A DNA stretch of 64,000 bases, from contig NZ_QTUV01000002.1 of assembly GCF_003435815.1 (NCBI RefSeq), positions 62,001 to 126,000 of the forward strand, in the 5' to 3' direction. Shown here piece by piece: positions 53,599 through 61,852 of the stretch (positions within the stretch are counted from its first letter, which is position 1; the number at the start of each line of letters is the position of its first letter). This DNA is from Dorea sp. AM10-31. Lineage in GTDB: Bacteria > Bacillota > Clostridia > Lachnospirales > Lachnospiraceae. Position numbers and translations under genes: made by a program. The notes under the pieces are model-generated. The model saw only the letters and a list, made by a program, of their open reading frames with translations. It made no database searches and was not told the origin of the DNA.

Positions 53599-54003
53599 AT
53601 GGCATCATCAAAGAATTTTACAGAAGTATTAATCGGAGGAAAGGTATTTACACTGAGCGGATTTGAGAGCGAAGACTATCTGCAGAAAGTATCTACTTAT
53701 CTGAATCATAAACTGGACGAGCTCGGAGCAAGCGACGGATATCGCAAGCAGAACGCTGAGACAAGAAGTATCCTTCTGGCACTTAATATTGCGGATGATT
53801 ATTTCAAAGCAAAGAAGCAGGGGACTTCACTGGAAAACGATATCGAGGAGAAAGACAAGGACATGTACGAACTGAAACATGACTTGATATCCGTGCAGAT
53901 CAAGCTTGAGAATGCTGAGAAAGCGATGGATAAGTTAAAAGAAGAGAACAAAGAACTTCAGCTTAAGATCGTTCAGTTGGAGACAGAGAATAAAAATAAG
54001 TAA
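53599..54003 (+). CDS. zapA: Cell division protein ZapA
   Basis: A 134-residue protein that bundles FtsZ filaments. The N-terminal ZapA domain has VLIGGKVFTLSGFESEDYLQ near 10, YLNHKLDELG near 33 and ALNIADDYFKAKK near 65; the rest is a heptad-rich coiled coil (LENAEKAMDKLKEENKELQL) longer than in E. coli ZapA. ATG 53599 follows GGGAGG; ATG 53584 lies upstream of that site. Located next to ruvB and the U32 gene, as in other Clostridia. Confidence 0.9.
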   Translation: MASSKNFTEVLIGGKVFTLSGFESEDYLQKVSTYLNHKLDELGASDGYRKQNAETRSILLALNIADDYFKAKKQGTSLENDIEEKDKDMYELKHDLISVQIKLENAEKAMDKLKEENKELQLKIVQLETENKNK

Positions 54004-54004
54004 G

Positions 54005-54027
54005 GGCTGTCGAGTGACAGCCTTTTT
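54005..54027 (+). terminator. Terminator after zapA
   Basis: GGCTGTC (54005-54011) pairs with GACAGCC (54016-54022) around loop GAGT, then TTTTT. Confidence 0.88.
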
Positions 54028-54060
54028 CATGTAACAGGAAAGTGCATTTTCTGTTACATG
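54028..54060. repeat. Inverted repeat in the zapA-U32 gap
   Basis: CATGTAACAGGAAA (54028-54041) and TTTTCTGTTACATG (54047-54060) pair along 14 bases with one G-T, loop GTGCA. It directly follows the T-run of the zapA terminator. Confidence 0.55.
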
Positions 54061-54222
54061 AAAAATCTCCGGCGGGATGCGCACTCGCACGAAGAGGTAG
54101 ATTGTTGTAAACTGTCTACGTTTCACTCCGGTAGTTGCTAAATGAGCGTCGCAGGCGCTCAGCAACGCGCTCGGTGCGGAAATATGCTAGGACACAATTT
54201 ATTTGTTTAAAAGGAAACTTCG
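54061..54222. other. Structured, GC-richer intergenic segment without a gene
   Basis: No credible open frame. The segment contains GTAGA/TCTAC arms (54098-54102, 54116-54120) and a strong hairpin at 54134-54166 (GTTGCT and GAGCG pairing with CGCTC and AGCAAC). Base composition is richer in CG dinucleotides (GCGCACTCGCACG, AACGCGCTCGGTGCGG) than its surroundings. It may be an intergenic repeat element or small RNA; copies elsewhere cannot be checked here. Confidence 0.4.
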
Positions 54223-54262
54223 CTGCCAGAGATATTCAGATGAGATGTGAAGTATCTGGCAG
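54223..54262 (+). other. Leader hairpin upstream of the U32 peptidase gene
   Basis: CTGCCAGA (54223-54230) and TCTGGCAG (54255-54262) are perfect 8-base arms. The stem ends 30 bases before the start codon. No promoter consensus is obvious between it and the gene. Confidence 0.4.
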
Positions 54263-54292
54263 GGTAGATATTATAGAACAAGGAGTAGTTGG

Positions 54293-56464
54293 ATGAACAG
54301 AGAGGCGGAGAATAGGCACAATCATATAGAGATACTGGCACCGGCAGGTTCCTATGAAAGTCTGACTGCGGCACTTGCCGCCGGAGCGGATGCGATTTAT
54401 GCCGGCGGGATGCGTTTTGGCGCAAGGGCATATGCAGGCAATCTGGATGAAGAGCAGTATCTGCGTGCCATTGATGAGGTACATTTACAGCAGAGGAAGA
54501 TTTATATGACGGTGAATACGCTGCTGAAGGATTATGAACTTGCAGAATTGTATGAGTATCTGTTGCCATATTACCGTCAAGGGCTGGATGCCGTAATTGT
54601 TCAGGATTTGGGTGTTTTTTCGTTTATCCGTGAGGTTTTTCCGGATCTGCCGGTGCATGTCAGCACGCAGATGACAGTGACAGGCGAGTACGGAGCAGAA
54701 TTTTTCGGCAGAAAGGGTGCAACGCGTATTGTTCCGGCAAGAGAGATCAGTCTTGAGGAAGTGCGTCGGATGAAAGAACGAACAGGTCTGGAGATGGAAT
54801 GCTTTGTTCACGGTGCAATGTGTTACTGTTATTCTGGCCAGTGTCTGATGAGCAGTATGATTGGCGGAAGAAGTGGTAACCGGGGACAGTGTGCACAGCC
54901 GTGCCGTCTTCCATATTCCGTAGAGGGAAAGAAACCGCAGGATCTGATGAGCCTTAAGGATCTGTGCACAATAGAGATGATCCCGGATCTGATCGAAGCT
55001 GGAATTGACTCTTTTAAGATTGAAGGCAGGATGAAGCAGCCGGAATATGTCTATACGGTTGTACGGATGTACCGCAAATACGTGAATCTTTATTTGCAGA
55101 AAGGGCGCGATGGTTTCCGTGTGAAGCCGGAAGATCTTAAAACTCTGGAGAATGCCTACAGAAGAAGAGGCTATATGAAGGGTTATTATCAATGCGAAAA
55201 TGGCAGATCGATGTTATCACTAAAACGGCCAAAAGGAGAAGAACAGGTAGAGACGCTTCCGGAATTTTCAAAAAAGCAAGAAAAAATTAAGGGAGTCTTC
55301 ACACTTTCCGAAGGAAGTCGTGCTAAAATAGACTTATGCTGTCGGGAGGTATCTGTTTCTTGTGAAGGCGCTGAAGTGCAGAAAGCACTGAAGCAGCCGT
55401 TAGATGAGAAGCGTATTGATAAGCAGATGCGCAAGACAGGTCAGACGCCATTTACATTTGATGAGTTGGAAATCCATACGGAAGGCAGTATTTTTCTACC
55501 AATGCAGGCAATCAATGAACTGCGACGGGAAAGTCTGGGATTATTAGAAGAAAAATTATTAGAACCATATCGTAGAACTTCAGAGTCGTCGGAATGTGTT
55601 GAAACATTTTTTGAGAGACAGGATGAGATCTGCCACGAATATAATAATGTTCCGGCGGATGAGAGATTTACAGTGCGCGTATGCACACCGGAACAGTTTG
55701 AAGCCGCAGCAGGCAGAGAAGATGTTGCAGTGATCCTGGCAGAAAGTACACTTTGTGAGGCGAAAGAATGGAAAAATCTCAGAGAGAAGCTCTCTGATGA
55801 TCAGAAACTATATCTTGCTATGCCATATATTTTCCGGAAACGTGCAGTTAAGCTGTTTGAACAGTACTATGCAGAACTTAAGAAGAGTTTTGATGGCGTG
55901 ATGATCCGCAATTTCGAGAGCCTTGCATGGTTGAAAGAGAAAAATTACACGGATGAGATTCTGACAGATTACAATATGTATGTATTTAACCACAGTGGAA
56001 AAGCTTTTCTGAAGCAGGAAGGCATTTCCCGGTTTACGGCATCTGTTGAACTCAATGGCAGAGAATTAAAAGACTGCGGTCTTTTGGGCGGTATGCTGAG
56101 TATTTACGGATACCAGCCGGTGATGATCACGGCAAACTGTATACAGAAGAATACGAGGAGCTGTGAGAGAAAGCCGTCACTTTTATATTTGACGGACCGT
56201 TATCAGAACAGATTTCCGGTAAGGAATGAGTGCAGTTTCTGCTATAATATTATTTATAACCCGGTTCCGCTTATGCTTATGAAACAGCATAAAGAGATCC
56301 GGAATTTACAGCCATCGGCACTGCGGCTGGATTTCACGATGGAATCCGGAAAAGAAACGCGGGATATTATAAATGTATATGGAGATGTATTTTTACGGGG
56401 AAGAAATGCACAGCTTCCGGAAGCCTCCTATACAAAAGGACATTTTAAACGAGGAGTGAAGTAG
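54293..56464 (+). CDS. Peptidase U32 family protein with DUF3656 (RlhA/TrhP-like)
   Basis: A 723-residue U32-family protein. The N-terminal barrel starts ILAPAGSYESLTAALAAGAD and holds the U32 signature ECFVHGAMCYCYSGQCLMSS near 170, then GNRGQCAQPCR and DSFKIEGRMKQPEYVYTVVR near 240. A DUF3656-like middle follows, and a C-terminal cysteine-rich part (NECSFCYNIIYN near 645). Related enzymes (RlhA, TrhP) hydroxylate 23S rRNA or tRNA rather than cut proteins and carry Fe-S clusters, so RNA modification is the more likely role. AAGGAG precedes ATG 54293. The FtsW/RodA gene follows after 8 bases. Confidence 0.88.
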   Translation: MNREAENRHNHIEILAPAGSYESLTAALAAGADAIYAGGMRFGARAYAGNLDEEQYLRAIDEVHLQQRKIYMTVNTLLKDYELAELYEYLLPYYRQGLDAVIVQDLGVFSFIREVFPDLPVHVSTQMTVTGEYGAEFFGRKGATRIVPAREISLEEVRRMKERTGLEMECFVHGAMCYCYSGQCLMSSMIGGRSGNRGQCAQPCRLPYSVEGKKPQDLMSLKDLCTIEMIPDLIEAGIDSFKIEGRMKQPEYVYTVVRMYRKYVNLYLQKGRDGFRVKPEDLKTLENAYRRRGYMKGYYQCENGRSMLSLKRPKGEEQVETLPEFSKKQEKIKGVFTLSEGSRAKIDLCCREVSVSCEGAEVQKALKQPLDEKRIDKQMRKTGQTPFTFDELEIHTEGSIFLPMQAINELRRESLGLLEEKLLEPYRRTSESSECVETFFERQDEICHEYNNVPADERFTVRVCTPEQFEAAAGREDVAVILAESTLCEAKEWKNLREKLSDDQKLYLAMPYIFRKRAVKLFEQYYAELKKSFDGVMIRNFESLAWLKEKNYTDEILTDYNMYVFNHSGKAFLKQEGISRFTASVELNGRELKDCGLLGGMLSIYGYQPVMITANCIQKNTRSCERKPSLLYLTDRYQNRFPVRNECSFCYNIIYNPVPLMLMKQHKEIRNLQPSALRLDFTMESGKETRDIINVYGDVFLRGRNAQLPEASYTKGHFKRGVK

Positions 56465-56472
56465 GTGAGAGT

Positions 56473-57945
56473 TTGGTAAATATAATCGTACAACTATCCA
56501 AATATGTGATGATTCTGCTGATCATTATGTACACATTCTTATGTTTCAGCATATTTGGTTATCAGGACCCGGACAGAAAACGTTATCTTCTGCGCCGACA
56601 GAATATATTAATGTTTCTGATGCATGCGATCGCATTTGCAGTGATGTATTTACAGACGGATGACATCAAAATGCTGGCGTTTTATCTGATGCAGGTAGTA
56701 TTGTTTGGAGCTACGATCATTTTGTACACATTGTTATATCCAAAGGTGTCCAGACTGGTCGTCAATAATATGTGTATGCTGTTATGCATTGGATTTATCA
56801 TGCTGACGAGGCTGAATTATTCTTACGCGATCAAGCAGTTTATGATCGCGGCGGCAGGTATTGCATGCAGTCTGGTTGTACCGGTGATCATCCGGAAATT
56901 CAAGTTTCTGGCAGAATGGAGAAAATTTTACGCAGTAATCGGTATCTTTTCGCTGGCGGCAGTTGTTATCTGGGGTGGAGTTACCGGAGGTGCAAAGCTT
57001 AGCTTTTCAACAAAGGTTGCAAATATCCAGCCGTCAGAGCTTGTGAAGATTGTTTTTGTATTCTTTGTTGCCTCCAGTTTTAAGCTGTCACTGGAATTTA
57101 AGAATATTGTGATCACGACAGCGCTGGCGGCATTCCATGTGCTGATCCTGGTTGTATCCAAAGACCTTGGTGCGGCACTCATCATATTTGTTGTATATCT
57201 CGTTATGCTCTATGTGGCAACGAGACAGCCTCTGTATATATTTGCCGGACTGGGTGCCGGGAGTCTGGCGTCCGTGGCGGCATATTATCTGTTCAACCAT
57301 GTGCGTGTGCGTGTCATCGTATGGAAAGATCCGCTTGCTGTATACGCGAACGGCGGACAGCAGGTAGCACAGTCTTTATTTGCAATCGGCACCGGAAGTT
57401 GGTTCGGACTTGGTTTATTTGAGGGAGTGCCGAATACGATCCCGGTTGCAGTATCCGATTTCATTTTTGCAGCGATCGGTGAAGAGATGGGACTGATCTA
57501 CGGACTTTGTATGATACTGATCTGTGTGAGCTGTTATATTATGTTTTTAAATATTGCAATGCAGCTTCACAACGGATTTTACAAGCTGGTAGCGCTGGGG
57601 CTTGGAACCTGTTATATTTTCCAGGTGTTTCTTGCCATCGGAGGTGTGACCAAGTTTATTCCATCCACCGGTGTGACCATTCCTCTGGTCAGCTATGGTG
57701 GTAGTTCACTGTTCAGTACAGTGATCATGTTTGCGATTATTCAGGGACTTTATATTTTAAGAGAAGACGAGGAAGAGGACATTGAAAGAAAGAAGAAGGA
57801 ACGGTTACGAGCAAAGAGAAGCAGACAGGAACATGCGCCGCAGAGAAGAACGCCGGCATATGACCGCCAGAGACCGCAGGCGCGCCCGCAGGGAAGAAAA
57901 GCGCCGCGCAAAGCGCAAACGCGCCCGCAACAAAGAGTTCGCTAG
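56473..57945 (+). CDS. FtsW/RodA/SpoVE family peptidoglycan polymerase
   Basis: A 490-residue SEDS protein, the glycosyltransferase partner of a class B PBP. Ten membrane helices are visible; conserved segments are GGVTGGAKLSFSTKVANIQP near 172 (then SELVKI), SKDLGAALIIFVVYLVMLYV near 230, FAAIGEEMGLIYG near 333 and SYGGSSLFST near 413. The basic C-terminal tail from about residue 437 (ERKKKERLRAKRSRQEHAPQ, then more Arg/Gln/Pro) is unusual and is encoded where the next gene starts in another frame. It begins with TTG 56473 after AGGTGAG. The paired PBP gene suggests an elongation or division synthase. Confidence 0.9.
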   Translation: MVNIIVQLSKYVMILLIIMYTFLCFSIFGYQDPDRKRYLLRRQNILMFLMHAIAFAVMYLQTDDIKMLAFYLMQVVLFGATIILYTLLYPKVSRLVVNNMCMLLCIGFIMLTRLNYSYAIKQFMIAAAGIACSLVVPVIIRKFKFLAEWRKFYAVIGIFSLAAVVIWGGVTGGAKLSFSTKVANIQPSELVKIVFVFFVASSFKLSLEFKNIVITTALAAFHVLILVVSKDLGAALIIFVVYLVMLYVATRQPLYIFAGLGAGSLASVAAYYLFNHVRVRVIVWKDPLAVYANGGQQVAQSLFAIGTGSWFGLGLFEGVPNTIPVAVSDFIFAAIGEEMGLIYGLCMILICVSCYIMFLNIAMQLHNGFYKLVALGLGTCYIFQVFLAIGGVTKFIPSTGVTIPLVSYGGSSLFSTVIMFAIIQGLYILREDEEEDIERKKKERLRAKRSRQEHAPQRRTPAYDRQRPQARPQGRKAPRKAQTRPQQRVR

Positions 57946-59314
57946 AGTAACATATGTTTTTGTCACACTTTTCTTAGTCATGATGGGATATATATCCTAT
58001 TTTAATGTTGTAAAAAGTAAAGATTTCATAAGCAGTCCGTACAACCGGAGATCAGATACGCTTGCCAAACGTGTTACAAGAGGTAAGATTCTGGACAAAA
58101 GAGGGAAAGTACTTGCTCAGACGACAACTTCCGCAGATGGAAGCGAGACGAGGGAATATCCGTATGGAAGAGAATTTGCCCATGTAGTCGGGTATACGGC
58201 AAAAGGGAAATACGGTCTGGAATCCAGAATGAATTCCGAACTTCTGTCGTCAAATGCATTTTTTTTGGAGAAGCTAACGAATGAATTTCAGGATAAGAAG
58301 AATCCGGGAGACAATGTTGTCACAACACTGGATGTGAAATTACAGAGAGCAGCGTATGATGCGCTGGGAGACCGAAAGGGTGCGGTTGTTGCCATGGATC
58401 CGAAGACAGGCAAAGTTCTTGCCATGGTATCAAAGCCGGACTTCAATCCGGAGACAGTGGAAGACAAATGGCAGACACTCAATACGGATTCATCGGCAAG
58501 ACTGTTAAACCGTGCAACACAGGGACAGTATCCGCCGGGATCTACATTTAAAGTGATAACAGCACTGGAGTATATAAGAGAACATGGCAATCCGGATGAT
58601 TATTCTTATGTGTGCCAGGGACAGATCGAAGCTGGATCGAATACGATCCACTGCTTTGGCGGAAAAGTGCACGGACAGGTAAGTTTCAGAGACAGCCTTG
58701 CTTATTCCTGCAATACCTCTTTCAGTAATATCGGACAAGGACTGAAGATCCCGGATTTTAAGAAGACTACAAAGAAGCTGCTGTTTGATTCAAAACTTCC
58801 GGGGAATATTTCTTATAAAGAAAGTCATTTTGCATTAAGTGACCAGGCAGGAATCGCGGAACGTATGATGACAGCGATCGGACAGGGAAAGACACAGGTA
58901 AGTCCATATCATATGGCACTCATTACTTCGGCAATTGCAAATGGTGGAACATTGATGAAGCCGTACCTTGTGGATTCTGTGACAAATTACAAAGGCGCTG
59001 TGATAAGCTCGACGAAACCGGAAAAATATGCAGAACTGATGACAGCGAAAGAAGCTTCCATGTTAAAGGATTATATGTCCAGTGTAACAAAATACGGAAC
59101 AGCAGCATCAGCAATGAGCGGAACAAGTTATACAACAGCAGGAAAGACCGGAACAGCAGAGTACAGTTCGGATAAGAACAAAGACCACTCCTGGTTTATC
59201 GGTATGTCGAACGTGGATGATCCGGATCTTGTTGTCAGCGTTGTGATCGAAGCAGCAGACGGTAATGCGAAAGCAGTTAATGTGGCAAGGAAAGTTTTTG
59301 ATGCCTATTATTAA
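57782..59314 (+). CDS. Class B penicillin-binding protein (PbpA-like transpeptidase)
   Basis: A 510-residue transpeptidase that crosslinks peptidoglycan with the SEDS partner upstream. A very basic cytoplasmic region (about 53 residues, mostly Arg/Lys/Glu) precedes the membrane helix YVFVTLFLVMMGYI. Then a short dimerisation domain (TRGKILDKRGKVLAQTT) and the transpeptidase motifs PPGSTFK near 249, YSCN near 303 and GKTGTAEY near 453. TTG 57782 with GAGGA 8 bases upstream gives a 164-base overlap with the SEDS gene; ATG 57833 or 57860 would shorten but not remove it. The motif set is complete, so it should be active. Confidence 0.88.
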   Translation: MKERRRNGYEQREADRNMRRREERRHMTARDRRRARREEKRRAKRKRARNKEFARVTYVFVTLFLVMMGYISYFNVVKSKDFISSPYNRRSDTLAKRVTRGKILDKRGKVLAQTTTSADGSETREYPYGREFAHVVGYTAKGKYGLESRMNSELLSSNAFFLEKLTNEFQDKKNPGDNVVTTLDVKLQRAAYDALGDRKGAVVAMDPKTGKVLAMVSKPDFNPETVEDKWQTLNTDSSARLLNRATQGQYPPGSTFKVITALEYIREHGNPDDYSYVCQGQIEAGSNTIHCFGGKVHGQVSFRDSLAYSCNTSFSNIGQGLKIPDFKKTTKKLLFDSKLPGNISYKESHFALSDQAGIAERMMTAIGQGKTQVSPYHMALITSAIANGGTLMKPYLVDSVTNYKGAVISSTKPEKYAELMTAKEASMLKDYMSSVTKYGTAASAMSGTSYTTAGKTGTAEYSSDKNKDHSWFIGMSNVDDPDLVVSVVIEAADGNAKAVNVARKVFDAYY

Positions 59315-59330
59315 AGAAAGAGGGCGGCAT

Positions 59331-59654
59331 ATGCATATTTATAAATATTTATATGTGCCGGAAGGCCTGCAGAAGAAAAAAGAAAATCTGATTAAAAAAC
59401 TGAAAAACGGGAAATTATTACCCGGAGTTTATCTGATCACACTTGCATCGACAGATCAGAACCAGCTGGATATTTTCCCGGCATGTATCCGCAGGCAGAA
59501 AAATTATCCGGAGGAGCTGCCGCTTGTCGTGGGTCTTACAAAAGATTTTGAGGATGCGCTGGAAATAGTGGAAGGAATCACACAGGAAGTGTATAATGAA
59601 ACCAAAGGTGCGGATATCCGTTCCTATATTTTAGAAAAAGAACGGGAAGGTTAA
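59331..59654 (+). CDS. Conserved hypothetical protein, 107 residues
   Basis: I do not recognise a named family. The protein is soluble and starts MHIYKYLYVPEGLQKKKENL; it has KKLKNGKLLPGVYLITLAST near 24 and DFEDALEIVEGITQEVYNET near 75. No signal peptide, membrane segment or metal motif is seen. ATG 59331 has AGAGGG a few bases upstream. It is 16 bases after the PBP gene and immediately before the DUF2953 gene, so it belongs to that transcription unit. A role in envelope or sporulation work is only suggested by position. Confidence 0.7.
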   Translation: MHIYKYLYVPEGLQKKKENLIKKLKNGKLLPGVYLITLASTDQNQLDIFPACIRRQKNYPEELPLVVGLTKDFEDALEIVEGITQEVYNETKGADIRSYILEKEREG

Positions 59655-59655
59655 G

Positions 59656-60684
59656 ATGCTACATATATTGTTGTTGATCTTGAAAATAATAGGAATCATA
59701 ATCGCAGTGATACTGGGAATACTGCTATTGCTGATTCTGATCCTGCTGTTTGTTCCTGTTCGTTACAAAGCACAGGGCGTATGCAGAGGGACTACAGACA
59801 GCTTGAAAGGAAAGGTGTGCATAACGTGGCTTTTACATTTGTTCAGAATCGATCTGCTGTATAAGGACAGCCATCTGATATGGAAATTACGGATTGTGTT
59901 CTGGAAACGAAGATCTGCAAAGAAGCGAAGCGCAGAAATAAAGGAGGAGAAAGCCGATGAGAAAGATGACGAAAAAGAACGGTCTGTTAACGAAGAACCG
60001 GATACAACAGTGGAAGAAACTGATGAAACGCATGAAGAGCCAGAGAAAAAGAGGTCTGTTGAAGCGTATGAAGAGCCAGAAGTGGAAGAAGAATTACAGG
60101 TGGCTGAAAAAGCACAAGATGTTAAGAAACTTCCGCAGACGGTACAGTGTGAAGAAGATAAAGAAAAATCTGGACAAGTTTCAGAAGATCCTGAAAAAAC
60201 TGAAAAGAAAAAATCTAAACGGAAGAATCCGGATAAAAAAGAATCTTACATTCAGAGGATTGTAAAGAAGATAAAGAGAACGCGCGATAAGATGCGTGAG
60301 CAGAAGCAGACAGTTGTGGATAAGAAAGAGCAATTGATGTCCTTTCTTCGGGACGAGACGCATAAAGCTGCATTTGAAAAAGCTAAAAAAGAGCTTTTCC
60401 GTTTTCTGAAAGCGTGGAAACCAAAGAAGCTGGAAGGAAAGATAAGATTTGGATTTGAAGATCCGGCTTATACCGGTGAAGTGCTGGCTGTATTAAGTGT
60501 ATTTTATCCGCTCTTTGGGTCGGCATTTGAAGTGCATCCGGATTTTGAACAGGCAGTATTTGGAGGAAGCCTTCTCTGCAAAGGAAACTTACGGTTAAAT
60601 CATCTTGCGAGACTTGCATGGGTATTGTTCTGGAACCGGAATATCAGAACGACCTATCGGGATATAAAAAATTATGAAAGATAA
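59656..60684 (+). CDS. DUF2953 domain-containing protein (YtfI-like)
   Basis: A 342-residue protein: N-terminal membrane helix (residues 5-33), a short conserved part (VPVRYKAQGVCRGTTDSLKG, then KVCITWLLHLFRIDL), a long Glu/Lys-rich low-complexity region (about 85-245) and the conserved DUF2953 end GKIRFGFEDPAYTGEVLAVL near 272. In Bacillus the homologue ytfI stands directly before ytfJ (gerW), exactly as here, and is a sporulation gene. The charged middle is longer than usual. Confidence 0.85.
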   Translation: MLHILLLILKIIGIIIAVILGILLLLILILLFVPVRYKAQGVCRGTTDSLKGKVCITWLLHLFRIDLLYKDSHLIWKLRIVFWKRRSAKKRSAEIKEEKADEKDDEKERSVNEEPDTTVEETDETHEEPEKKRSVEAYEEPEVEEELQVAEKAQDVKKLPQTVQCEEDKEKSGQVSEDPEKTEKKKSKRKNPDKKESYIQRIVKKIKRTRDKMREQKQTVVDKKEQLMSFLRDETHKAAFEKAKKELFRFLKAWKPKKLEGKIRFGFEDPAYTGEVLAVLSVFYPLFGSAFEVHPDFEQAVFGGSLLCKGNLRLNHLARLAWVLFWNRNIRTTYRDIKNYER

Positions 60685-60701
60685 AGTCAGGAGGAAATAA
60701 T

Positions 60702-61085
60702 ATGGCAGACAATAATTTTAAAGGAACAGTAGAAGCATTGTTCCGGGGAATGGATAGTGTTGTTTCATCAAAGACAGTTGTCGGAGATGCAATTCACATC
60801 GGAGATACGATCATTCTTCCACTTGTAGATGTCTCTTTTGGTATCGGAGCCGGCGCATTCAGCGGCGATAAGAAGGAAAAAGGGGCAGGAGGTGTCGGCG
60901 GTAAGATGTCTCCGTGTGCGGTGCTTGTGATCCAGAATGGTAAAACAAAACTTGTAAATATCAAGAATCAGGATACGATGACGAAGATCCTGGATATGAT
61001 TCCGGATGCCATCGACAAGTTTACCGGCGATAAAGATGACAAGATGACGGAGAAAGATGTTATGGATATTCTTGACGAGGAATAA
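60702..61085 (+). CDS. gerW: GerW family sporulation protein (YtfJ)
   Basis: A 127-residue protein. FKGTVEALFRGMDSVVSSKT at the start, VVGDAIHIGDTIILPLVDVS near 26, FGIGAGAF and the glycine-rich GAGGVGGKMSPCAVLVI near 64 define the family. In Bacillus GerW is a spore protein needed for germination with some nutrients. It lies 17 bases after the DUF2953 gene behind AGGAGG. Confidence 0.92.
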   Translation: MADNNFKGTVEALFRGMDSVVSSKTVVGDAIHIGDTIILPLVDVSFGIGAGAFSGDKKEKGAGGVGGKMSPCAVLVIQNGKTKLVNIKNQDTMTKILDMIPDAIDKFTGDKDDKMTEKDVMDILDEE

Positions 61086-61165
61086 CCAGGCAGAGAACTT
61101 TGTAATGTTTTCCGGCAAATTTGCATAAAATAATATGAAAAGAATTGATAAAGGCAGTGAGAATT

Positions 61166-61303
61166 ATGAAGAAAGTAATCGGATTTGCTTTGTTCTGGGT
61201 TGCTGTCGGGCTTATTCTGTCTATGATCTTACCGAATGCTTTTATAGAAGTGATCTGTATTATTTTATGTATACTGGCAGGGTATAATCTGTTCTGCTGC
61301 TAG
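61166..61303 (+). CDS. Small membrane protein, 45 residues
   Basis: A short frame starting MKKVIGFALFWVAVGLILSM with two hydrophobic segments (residues 4-20 and 27-42) and ending YNLFCC. AAGGCAGTGAG precedes the ATG. It lies 80 bases after gerW, before a long untranslated stretch. Unnamed; similar tiny proteins near gerW are plausible in Clostridia but I cannot confirm one. A weak stem AGGCGG/CCGCCT (61305-61310, 61335-61340) follows. Confidence 0.55.
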   Translation: MKKVIGFALFWVAVGLILSMILPNAFIEVICIILCILAGYNLFCC

Positions 61304-61384
61304 CAGGCGGTGCAGACAGGAGAGAACACTTTTGCCGCCTTGAAAACATATTTTCATCTTAAGATTACATTTTTATAAAAAATA

Positions 61385-61414
61385 CTTGCAATTAGATAAC
61401 AAGTCTGTTACAAT
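61385..61414 (+). promoter_or_regulatory. Promoter of rpmB
   Basis: TTGCAA (61385-61390) and TACAAT (61409-61414), 18 bases apart. The leader holds a short hairpin, AGTCTG (61427-61432) with CAGACT (61438-61443), before the ribosome binding site. Confidence 0.6.
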
Positions 61415-61469
61415 GTCAATGTTGCGAGTCTGGAGAACAGACTTATTATGAGCGTTAGGAGGTGCAGTC

Positions 61470-61658
61470 ATGGCTAAATGTGCTATTTGTGAAAAGGGTG
61501 CTCACTTTGGTAACAATGTAAGTCACTCACATAGAAGATCACCAAAGATGTGGAAATCAAACGTAAAATCAGTTCGTGTTAAGACAGAAGGCGGAGCTAC
61601 AAAGAAAATGTATGTTTGTACTTCTTGCTTAAAATCAGGCAAAGTTGAACGTGCTTAA
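61470..61658 (+). CDS. rpmB: 50S ribosomal protein L28
   Basis: A 62-residue ribosomal protein. MAKCAICEKGAHFGNNVSHS, then HRRSPKMWKSNVKSVRVK, is the L28 pattern. Two CxxC pairs (C4/C7 and C51/C54) mark the zinc-binding, four-cysteine form, which some bacteria replace by a zinc-free copy under zinc shortage. TAGGAGGTG precedes the start. Monocistronic with its own terminator. Confidence 0.97.
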   Translation: MAKCAICEKGAHFGNNVSHSHRRSPKMWKSNVKSVRVKTEGGATKKMYVCTSCLKSGKVERA

Positions 61659-61680
61659 TCAAGAATGTGATTGGAATTAA

Positions 61681-61714
61681 AAACTCAGGTTCGATTTGGA
61701 ATCTGAGTTTTTTA
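61681..61714 (+). terminator. Terminator after rpmB
   Basis: AAACTCAG (61681-61688) pairs with CTGAGTTT (61703-61710), followed by TTTTAT. Confidence 0.82.
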
Positions 61715-61769
61715 TATGACAAAAAATTATATTTTTATGACAGAACAGGCGCTGTCTGCTATGCGTGAC

Positions 61770-61798
61770 TTGTAATAAATGAGCAAACAGGGTATAAT
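61770..61798 (+). promoter_or_regulatory. Promoter of the Asp23-like / yloV operon
   Basis: TTGTAA (61770-61775) and TATAAT (61793-61798) with a 17-base spacer. Confidence 0.72.
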
Positions 61799-61852
61799 AT
61801 AGAAGATTAGACTATACTTAAAATGATAAATAGAAGAAGTGGAGGTTGCAGT

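Noticed and set aside
59957..60265. 102-residue Lys/Arg-rich plus-strand frame
   Set aside because: An alternative frame of the low-complexity Glu/Lys region of the DUF2953 gene; A-rich repeats avoid stops in several frames.
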